Source of the DNA: an archaeon
GTDB taxonomy: Archaea > Thermoproteota > Nitrososphaeria_A > Caldarchaeales > Wolframiiraptoraceae
Length of the DNA stretch: 10,210 nucleotides
Assembly: GCA_029258815.1 (NCBI GenBank)
Contig: JAPDJZ010000040.1
Coordinates: 1-10,210, forward strand
Direction of reading: 5' to 3'
The position numbers and the translations under genes were made by a program. Shown piece after piece: positions 5,521 through 10,210 of the stretch. Within the stretch, counting starts at the first letter, position 1; each line of letters opens with the position of its first letter. Below the pieces are notes generated by a model. That model had not been told where the DNA came from. It did not search any database and was given only the letters and a program-made list of their open reading frames with translations.

Positions 5521-6684
5521 CTAGCTCATGCCTATGCCGACCGTATTCCCTATCCCGGCCACGATGACCGAGAAGCCCTCCTCGATCTTATCCGAGATCA
5601 GCTTCCTAACCTTCTCGGCGACCTCGTCGGCGGCCTTCGCTATGCTCTCCCGCATGGGCGTTATCGCCTCCCCGATCGACTGGTAGATCACGAAGGCGTA
5701 GAGCGGTATCTTCCGCTTCTTCGCTATCTCCTCTATCTTGAACTTATCAACGCCTATCCCGCCTATCGCCGCCCCGATCCCCTCGACGATCTTCCCCGTC
5801 TCCTCCCCCTCGAGCTTAAGCCCCGCGTCGATCATCACTATCGCCTTAACCCTATCCTTCTCCGACTCGATTATCTTGAGAATCCCGTCGGCGGGCTTCC
5901 CGACGGCCCCGCCCGGCCCCGCGGCCCTGAGAACGAAGACCCTCCTCCCATCTATCACGGTCTCGTGAACTATCGTATCCTTCGCGACCTCGTAGGTCTT
6001 CTTCTCAAGCCCCTCCACGAGCCTGGCCGCGGCCAGGACCCCCACCCCGTCTCCGACCGGCTGACCCCGCATAAAGGCGTAGCAAGCCTGCCTATACGCC
6101 TCAGCTATCTCCATAAGCTGGGGCATGAGCATCTGAACCTGGAGGACTATGTAGATGTTCGAGGTCTTCTTGCCGAGGAGGTAGTAGTGCCTTATGACCC
6201 GGTAGAGGTAGTCTATCCCGCGGGCGACCTCGACGAGGTTCGTAAGCGTCTTAACCCTCTCCCGATCAGCCTTGGAGCACAGCATCCTAACGTTCTCCTC
6301 GAACGCGTCCTCCCAAGTATTCACTATGTGCTCGAGCTTATACACGATCCCGTAGGGGTCCATGGACTCGGGCTGGATCGCGAAGGAGAGTAGAAGCCTG
6401 TCGAGCTCCCGGTCGAGCTTCGCATGCTCCTCCGAGTACCTCTTCAGGCTATCGAGAGTCCTCCCCCGGACCTCATCCCGAATGAGCTTGATCTTATACA
6501 GCTTCCGCTCGAGATCCCTGAGGATGTAGGAGAGCTGAATCTTCTGGGAGAAGCTCGGATAAAGGAAGAAGATCATGATGAAAAGAAGCCAGAGGATGTT
6601 CAGGAGCATCGAGAGTATGTCCTGCCTGCCCGCGCCGATCTGGAGAAGGTTAAGCATGCCTAGGAGGTCTCCGGAGAAAACCAA
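5521..6684 (-). CDS. DUF1512 family membrane-anchored protein
   Basis: The 387-residue product matches the archaeal DUF1512 family in length and layout. One membrane helix near the N-terminus (residues about 24-43, L-L-N-I-L-W-L-L-F-I-M-I-F-F-L) is followed by a charged helical region (R-D-L-E-R-K-L-Y-K-I-K-L-I-R-D-E). Next comes a conserved core, I-R-H-Y-Y-L-L-G-K-K-T-S-N-I-Y, with M-P-Q-L-M-E-I-A-E-A-Y. The C-terminal half is glycine-rich: G-P-G-G-A-V-G-K-P, D-A-G-L-K-L-E-G-E-E-T-G, G-I-G-A-A-I-G-G-I-G and the final G-I-G-N-T-V-G-I-G. That half looks like a soluble alpha/beta domain, probably cytoplasmic, whose activity is unknown. TTG 6684 follows a purine-rich AGAGGGAG by about eight bases. 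ATG 6657 is a possible internal alternative. It heads a two-gene operon with the zinc-ribbon gene and is divergent from fumarase. Confidence 0.8.
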   Translation of the reverse strand: MVFSGDLLGMLNLLQIGAGRQDILSMLLNILWLLFIMIFFLYPSFSQKIQLSYILRDLERKLYKIKLIRDEVRGRTLDSLKRYSEEHAKLDRELDRLLLSFAIQPESMDPYGIVYKLEHIVNTWEDAFEENVRMLCSKADRERVKTLTNLVEVARGIDYLYRVIRHYYLLGKKTSNIYIVLQVQMLMPQLMEIAEAYRQACYAFMRGQPVGDGVGVLAAARLVEGLEKKTYEVAKDTIVHETVIDGRRVFVLRAAGPGGAVGKPADGILKIIESEKDRVKAIVMIDAGLKLEGEETGKIVEGIGAAIGGIGVDKFKIEEIAKKRKIPLYAFVIYQSIGEAITPMRESIAKAADEVAEKVRKLISDKIEEGFSVIVAGIGNTVGIGMS

Positions 6685-6797
6685 GCCCCGACTCCCTCTA
6701 AAACTTTCCCACCCCTCCGAGTTAAATACATAAATTCGCCCGCGACCCGCTCCGAAAACCTTAATCCGGCTCGGGGAGGCTTCCGGGGAGGGGAGCT
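6685..6797. promoter_or_regulatory. Divergent promoter region, DUF1512 / fumarase
   Basis: This 113-base gap holds two AT-rich spots. TTAAATACATAAATT (6722-6736) read on the minus strand gives TATTTAAC, about 40 bases before the DUF1512 start. ACCTTAATCC (6759-6768) on the plus strand lies about 35 bases before the fumarase TTG. GGGGAGGGGAG at 6785-6795 is the likely fumarase ribosome binding region. Confidence 0.5.
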
Positions 6798-7640
6798 TTG
6801 AGGAGGATAAGCGCGAGCGAGATCGAGGAGGCGGCGAGAAAGCTGGTCCGCGCCACCTTCTCGAACCTGAGCGTGCTCGAGGAGCGGTATAAGCTCGCCC
6901 TCCGGCTCGAGGAATCCGAGCTCGGGAGGGAAGCCCTGTCCATACTCTTGGAGAACGCGAGGATTGCCGGGGAGAGGGGGATTCCCGTCTGCCAGGATAC
7001 CGGGGTGGCCGTCTTCTACGTGAGGCTCGGCCAGGAGGTGGTGGTCGAGGGCGGGGGCCTCGTGGAGGCGATAAACCGGGGGGTCGCGAGAGCCTACTCG
7101 GAAGCCTACCTCAGGAAGTCCATCGTCTCGGACCCCCTCTACGATAGGAGGAATACAGGGGATAACACGCCGGCCATAATCCACGTCGAGCCGATCCCGG
7201 GCTCGGAGCTTAGGATGGGGTTCATGCCGAAGGGCGCCGGGGCGGAGAACATGTCGAGGGTCAAGATGCTCAAGCCCGCGGACGGCCTAGAAGGGTTGAA
7301 GCGATTCGTCCTAGAGGTCGTCGAGAGGGCTGGGGCGAACGCGTGCCCCCCGCTGGTGATAGGGGTCGGGGTCGGCGGAACCCTCGACACGGTGGGCTGG
7401 CTGGCTAAAAAGGCGCTTTTCAGGGAGTGGGGGAGGAGGCATCCGGACGAGCGATACGCTAGGCTCGAGGAGGAGCTTCTGGAGGAGGTGAACGCGCTGG
7501 GGATAGGCCCGCAGGGCTTCGGCGGAAGGCTCACGGCCCTAGACGTTAGGATCGAGCACGCCCCATGCCACATGGCCTCCCTACCCGCCGCCGTAAACCT
7601 AAACTGCCACGTTCACCGGGTCGGGTGGATAAGCCTATGA
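6798..7640 (+). CDS. fumA: Fumarate hydratase class I, alpha subunit (iron-sulfur)
   Basis: The 280-residue subunit of a two-part, oxygen-sensitive [4Fe-4S] hydro-lyase interconverts fumarate and L-malate in the citric acid cycle. The three cluster cysteines are visible: C65 in I-P-V-C-Q-D-T-G, C183 in A-N-A-C-P-P-L, and C270 in N-L-N-C-H-V-H-R. R-R-N-T-G-D-N-T-P-A (117-126) and F-M-P-K-G-A-G-A-E-N (142-151) are further family motifs. TTG 6798 is chosen because a purine-rich binding region lies directly upstream and the family begins near this point. The stop overlaps the beta-subunit start as ATGA, so the two are translationally coupled. The related tartrate dehydratase alpha subunit is the main alternative; citric acid cycle use is inferred from family frequency. 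Confidence 0.88.
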   Translation: MRRISASEIEEAARKLVRATFSNLSVLEERYKLALRLEESELGREALSILLENARIAGERGIPVCQDTGVAVFYVRLGQEVVVEGGGLVEAINRGVARAYSEAYLRKSIVSDPLYDRRNTGDNTPAIIHVEPIPGSELRMGFMPKGAGAENMSRVKMLKPADGLEGLKRFVLEVVERAGANACPPLVIGVGVGGTLDTVGWLAKKALFREWGRRHPDERYARLEEELLEEVNALGIGPQGFGGRLTALDVRIEHAPCHMASLPAAVNLNCHVHRVGWISL

Positions 7641-8191
7641 GGGCGGGGAGGAGGATCGAGACGCCGCTGGGGGAGGAGGTCGTCGCGGAGCTCAGGGTCG
7701 GGGATAGGGTTCTGATAAGCGGAAGGCTCTACGTGGCGCGGGACGCGGCCCATAAAAGGCTGGTCGAAGACCTCCTCGAAGGAAGATCCCCGCCGATAGA
7801 CCTCGAAGGAGCCATAATATACTACATGGCCCCGACCCCGCCGAAGCCGGGCCAGATCTTGGGGGCGGCCGGCCCAACGACCTCGATCCGGATGGACCCA
7901 TACCTCGAACCCCTCCTAAGACGCGGCCTCAGGGGAACGATAGGGAAGGGGTATAGGAGCGGCCGGGCGAGAGAGCTTATGAGAAGGTATCGCGCCGTAT
8001 ACTTCGCGGCTATAGGCGGCGCCGGAGCCTACTACTCGAATAAGATAAAATCCTCGAGGCTCGTGGCCTACGGGGATCTTGGCCCGGAAGCCCTCCTAGA
8101 GATCCGGGTCGAGGACTTCCCGGCGATAGTCGCGAACGACATCTATGGGGGCGACCTCTTCGAGCAGGCCGTCCGCCGCTGGAGAAAATAA
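7637..8191 (+). CDS. fumB: Fumarate hydratase class I, beta subunit
   Basis: The 184-residue partner of the upstream alpha subunit supplies the rest of the active site. ATG 7637 overlaps the alpha stop (ATGA 7637-7640). A frame extension back to 7565 lies wholly inside the alpha gene and is rejected. The start of the protein reads R-I-E-T-P-L-G-E-E-V-V and D-R-V-L-I-S-G-R-L-Y-V-A-R-D-A-A-H, the standard beta-subunit opening. G-P-T-T-S-I-R-M-D-P-Y (85-95) contains the conserved T-x-x-R-M. G-T-I-G-K-G, A-I-G-G-A-G-A-Y-Y and V-E-D-F-P-A-I-V-A-N-D follow as expected. The length is normal for the separate beta subunit. TAA 8189-8191 is 48 bases before the 5S gene. Confidence 0.88.
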   Translation: MRAGRRIETPLGEEVVAELRVGDRVLISGRLYVARDAAHKRLVEDLLEGRSPPIDLEGAIIYYMAPTPPKPGQILGAAGPTTSIRMDPYLEPLLRRGLRGTIGKGYRSGRARELMRRYRAVYFAAIGGAGAYYSNKIKSSRLVAYGDLGPEALLEIRVEDFPAIVANDIYGGDLFEQAVRRWRK

Positions 8192-8201
8192 ACCGAAGCG
8201 C

Positions 8202-8215
8202 GGAAAGCTTAAAAA
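8202..8215 (+). promoter_or_regulatory. Promoter of the 5S rRNA gene (BRE plus TATA)
   Basis: GGAAAG followed by CTTAAAAA forms a purine BRE and TATA box centred about 28 bases before the first base of the 5S helix at 8240. This is the ideal archaeal spacing. It lies directly after the fumarase stop, so 5S has its own promoter. Confidence 0.75.
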
Positions 8216-8239
8216 CACGATCCGATAAACTCTCAAAAC

Positions 8240-8362
8240 GGGTGCCGGTCATAGGGAAGGGGGAAATACCCAGACCCGTTCCGAACCTGGAAGTCAAGCC
8301 CCTTCCCGCCCGGCGAATAGTGGGGTGCGGGAGCCCCCGCGAAAGTCGGGTGCTGGCACCCC
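8240..8362 (+). rRNA. rrf: 5S ribosomal RNA
   Basis: About 123 bases with an archaeal 5S plan. The terminal helix pairs GGGTGCC (8240-8246) with GGCACCC (8355-8361). The highly conserved loop reads CCCGTTCCGAACCTGG followed by AAGTCAAGCC, and the helix IV-V part contains GCGAATAGTGGGGTGCGGG and the complementary CCCCCGCGAAAGTCGGG. No 16S or 23S is nearby, so 5S is unlinked, as in many Thermoproteota. The ends are set from the terminal helix and may be off by a base or two. No T-run terminator is evident; the convergent hxlB stop begins only six bases later. Confidence 0.93.
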
Positions 8363-8368
8363 CTCATC

Positions 8369-8941
8369 CTAATACCAGTCTAGGTTCGTATGCCTGCTGC
8401 GCATGTCTTCTTCTTGGACGGCGAGCCTTTCCATGAGCTCGGCGACTACGGCGTCTAGGAATATCCAGCAGCTTAGCTCGAATAGGGTTCCGAGGGGCGG
8501 GGCGCATTCGAGCCCTCCTCCAAGCTTGGAGGGAATTCTTATCGCGTGGTCGGAGATTCTCGCCAGCGGCGACCTCTTGGAAGACGTTATCGCTATTACT
8601 CGGCCGCCGGCCTTCCTAGCCAGCCTCGCTATCTCCACGACCGTCCTAGTCCTGCCTGATCTCGAGATGGCTATGAGCGTATCCCCGCTTCTGAGGGCCG
8701 GGGTAATGGTCTCGCCGACGACGTAAGCGTTAAGCCCGAGATGCATAAGCCTCATGGCAAACGCCTTTCCGACGAGCCCCGACCTCCCGGCCCCGACTAC
8801 GAATATCCTCTCGCCTCTCCCGCGGCCGATAACCCCCTCAACGAGCTCGCTAACCTCGCCCTCGGAGACCTCTCGCAGGGATCTGCCGGAAGCCTCGATC
8901 AAGAGATCCAAGGTCTTCCAAAAGCATCGAAGCCTAGCCAT
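8369..8941 (-). CDS. hxlB: 6-phospho-3-hexuloisomerase (SIS domain)
   Basis: The 190-residue SIS-domain isomerase interconverts D-arabino-hex-3-ulose 6-phosphate and fructose 6-phosphate. In archaea lacking the oxidative pentose phosphate route, this ribulose-monophosphate step, run in reverse with HPS, supplies ribulose 5-phosphate. The SIS motifs are V-G-A-G-R-S-G-L-V-G-K (49-59) and S-R-S-G-R-T-R-T-V (93-101). P-L-G-T-L-F-E (149-155) carries the conserved glutamate thought to be catalytic. The C-terminal L-A-V-Q-E-E-D-M-R-S-R-H-T-N-L is a family hallmark. ATG 8941 lies about 30 bases after a minus-strand TATA (TTTAAG, near 8970), predicting a near-leaderless mRNA. The frame continues to 9100 but that would cross the divergent gene. 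No HPS (hxlA) gene is in the window. Confidence 0.9.
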   Translation of the reverse strand: MARLRCFWKTLDLLIEASGRSLREVSEGEVSELVEGVIGRGRGERIFVVGAGRSGLVGKAFAMRLMHLGLNAYVVGETITPALRSGDTLIAISRSGRTRTVVEIARLARKAGGRVIAITSSKRSPLARISDHAIRIPSKLGGGLECAPPLGTLFELSCWIFLDAVVAELMERLAVQEEDMRSRHTNLDWY

Positions 8942-9046
8942 CCTGCCGGACGCTCCCTGCGGCTTATGCTTAAATGTTCTTCGAGAACCGGCTCCCGAAC
9001 TATAATCTTGAAAAGGAGGGGTCGATAATCGGTCAGATGAGCGCTC
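8942..9046. promoter_or_regulatory. Divergent promoter region, hxlB / tRNA thiolase
   Basis: The 105-base gap holds two TATA boxes. GCTTAAATGTT (8969-8979), read in reverse as ACATTTAAGC, serves hxlB. CTATAATCTT (9000-9009) serves the thiolase, with a start predicted near 9030. The two boxes are about 30 bases apart, so initiation on one strand may hinder the other. Confidence 0.55.
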
Positions 9047-9979
9047 GTGGCCGTGGATCCTAGATGCGACCTGTGCGGGGAGGGCCGCCCGATCTATCAT
9101 AGAAGCTACTCGGGCGAATGGCTTTGCGCTAGATGCTTTAAGCGTAGCGTGGTCGATAGGATTAGGCGGACGATCTCCCGCTACAACCTCCTAGAATACG
9201 ACGACAGGATCCTCGTCGCCATCTCCGGGGGAAAGGATAGCCTAAGCCTCCTGAAGATCCTCGAGCGGATCGAGAGGGATTTCCCGCATTCAGAGCTTTA
9301 CGCCGTGATGATCGACGAGGGAATAGGGGGTTATAGGGCCGAGTGCATGGCCATAGCTGAAAGCTTCTGCTCGGCCCTCGGAGTGCCCTTCACGAGTCTA
9401 AGCTTCAGGGATCTCTTCGGATTCACCCTAAGCGAGGTCGTAGAATCGGGAATTCCCGAAGATCTGGGGTTAACCCCCTGCACGATCTGCGGGATCTTCA
9501 GGAGGAAAGCTCTCTCGATCGCCGCTAGGAGGCTCGGCGCCACCGTCATCGCCACCGCGCACACCCTCGACGACGTAGTTCAAACCTACCTCCTAAACCT
9601 CCTGAAAGGCGAGGGGAACATAAGGCCCGTGGGCTTGAGGCGCGAGAACGGGCATGCGATACCCCGCGTAGCCCCCCTCAGGCTAACCCCCCAGCGCGAG
9701 ATAGCGCTATACGCCTACCTTGAGAACATACCATTCCAAACCACGACGTGCCCATACACGCATACCTCGATGAGGGATAGGGTTAGAAGCTTCATGGCGT
9801 GGTATGCCGCGAACAAGCCAGAAGCCCTCTTCTCGTTTCTGAAGAATTTCGAGAGGCTGCTGGAGAGGGTGGATCAGAGGGCTGAGGATAGGTGCGAGGT
9901 CTGCGGCGAGCCGTCGAGTAGGAGGATCTGCAGAGCCTGCGAGGTCGAGATGCTGATAAGGGACAGGCTGAGGCGCTAG
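9047..9979 (+). CDS. TtuA/Ncs6-family tRNA 2-thiolation enzyme
   Basis: The 310-residue adenylating enzyme places sulfur on a uridine or thymidine of tRNA, with sulfur delivered by a ubiquitin-like carrier. The N-terminal zinc ribbon uses C7, C10, C27 and C30. The PP-loop ATP site S-G-G-K-D-S lies at residues 60-65. T-A-H-T-L-D-D-V-V-Q-T follows at 170-180. C145-T-I-C148 and C235 (T-T-T-C-P-Y) form the catalytic cysteine triad that holds an iron-sulfur cluster in TtuA. A second zinc ribbon uses C283, C286, C295 and C298. All expected residues are present. The family includes TtuA (position 54, heat stability of tRNA) and Ncs6/NcsA (wobble position 34), and I cannot separate them here. GTG 9047 and GTG 9053 are both possible starts; neither has a strong Shine-Dalgarno site. 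Its TAG shares CTAG with the stop of the convergent protease. Confidence 0.85.
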   Translation: MAVDPRCDLCGEGRPIYHRSYSGEWLCARCFKRSVVDRIRRTISRYNLLEYDDRILVAISGGKDSLSLLKILERIERDFPHSELYAVMIDEGIGGYRAECMAIAESFCSALGVPFTSLSFRDLFGFTLSEVVESGIPEDLGLTPCTICGIFRRKALSIAARRLGATVIATAHTLDDVVQTYLLNLLKGEGNIRPVGLRRENGHAIPRVAPLRLTPQREIALYAYLENIPFQTTTCPYTHTSMRDRVRSFMAWYAANKPEALFSFLKNFERLLERVDQRAEDRCEVCGEPSSRRICRACEVEMLIRDRLRR

Positions 9980-10210
9980 ATCTGGAGGAAGCCGAAGGTC
10001 TTGAAGGTGAAGCCTATGTTGAGAGCTATCAGGGCTATGCATGCGGCCGAAGACGCGGCGTTAACCCACTTGAGAATGTTTTCGCTCTTGACTATCCTCT
10101 CTAAAACAGCGTTCAGGAATAGGCTTCCATCGAGGAAGTATATCGGGAGCATGTTGAAGATCGCGACGTTTATTGCCAGAAGCTGGATCCAGGAGAGGAC
10201 CCGGTAGGCC
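9976..10210 (-). CDS. M50 (site-2-protease type) membrane metalloprotease, C-terminal part
   Basis: The gene enters from the right edge, so only its last 77 codons are seen. N-M-L-P-I-Y-F-L-D-G (residues 19-28 of the visible part) is the M50 N-x-x-P-x-x-x-L-D-G motif; the aspartate is a zinc ligand within the membrane. A helix around A-S-S-A-A-C-I-A-L-I-A-L-N follows, with a short tail ending L-Q-I. The HExxH helix lies outside the window. M50 enzymes cut membrane-embedded proteins, often to free transcription regulators. The frame is incomplete at its 5' end. It converges on the thiolase gene, with the two TAG stops overlapping. Confidence 0.82.
   Translation of the reverse strand, partial: AYRVLSWIQLLAINVAIFNMLPIYFLDGSLFLNAVLERIVKSENILKWVNAASSAACIALIALNIGFTFKTFGFLQI

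Noticed and set aside
5965..6393. Long plus-strand frame opposite DUF1512
   Set aside because: An antisense shadow of strongly biased codons with no family features; DUF1512 on the other strand is convincing.
7565..7636. Longer start for the fumarase beta subunit
   Set aside because: The extra codons lie inside the alpha gene in another frame. ATG 7637 gives the ATGA junction and the family's usual N-terminus.
8192..8239. tRNA or second RNA gene next to 5S
   Set aside because: No cloverleaf stems or T-loop consensus; only the 5S promoter is visible.
8942..9100. Extension of hxlB by 53 residues
   Set aside because: It would cross the divergent thiolase start and its own TATA box; the isomerase fold begins at ATG 8941.
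1..10210. CRISPR array, insertion sequence or integrase
   Set aside because: No regularly spaced repeats, terminal inverted repeats or transposase-like protein were seen.

Overview
The window is GC-rich and archaeal. The evidence is TATA-type promoter boxes about 25-30 bases upstream of genes, short or absent leaders, frequent GTG/TTG starts, AGG/ATA-rich codon use, a 5S rRNA gene away from any 16S/23S, and archaeal gene families: type 2 methionine aminopeptidase, DUF1512, archaeal TrpRS, a TtuA/Ncs6-type tRNA thiolase and two-subunit fumarase. A thermophilic member of the Thermoproteota/TACK group fits best. The sequence alone does not fix the lineage.

Left part (1-4170). It opens with the last codons of a PstB-like phosphate transporter ATPase. 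A perfect 20-bp palindrome follows, then a secreted or membrane-anchored PepSY-like protein. Next is a broken membrane-anchored winged-helix regulator. An intact tryptophanyl-tRNA synthetase meets, tail to tail, a CPBP (CAAX-type) intramembrane protease gene split by a frameshift. Divergent from the protease are two tandem small multi-membrane-segment genes, both apparently frameshifted at G-runs. All the lesions I could find lie in this accessory block. The core genes in and around it are intact, so real gene decay (or slippage-prone G-runs) looks more likely than uniform sequencing error.

Middle (4170-6800). A 33-residue zinc-ribbon microprotein has its own promoter and ribosome binding site. 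Methionine aminopeptidase follows. On the opposite strand is a two-gene operon: DUF1512 membrane protein, then a 71-residue zinc-ribbon protein whose 3' end overlaps that of the aminopeptidase.

Right part (6800-10210). A fumarase alpha/beta operon has an ATGA overlap and is divergent from DUF1512. Then come a 5S rRNA gene with a clear promoter and, convergent to it, a 6-phospho-3-hexuloisomerase (hxlB, ribulose-monophosphate pathway). Divergent from hxlB is a TtuA/Ncs6-family tRNA thiolation enzyme. It ends in a shared CTAG with a convergent, truncated M50 (site-2-protease-type) metalloprotease that runs off the right edge. No gene-free stretch exceeds 300 bases. I saw no tRNA, CRISPR array, insertion sequence or integrase.
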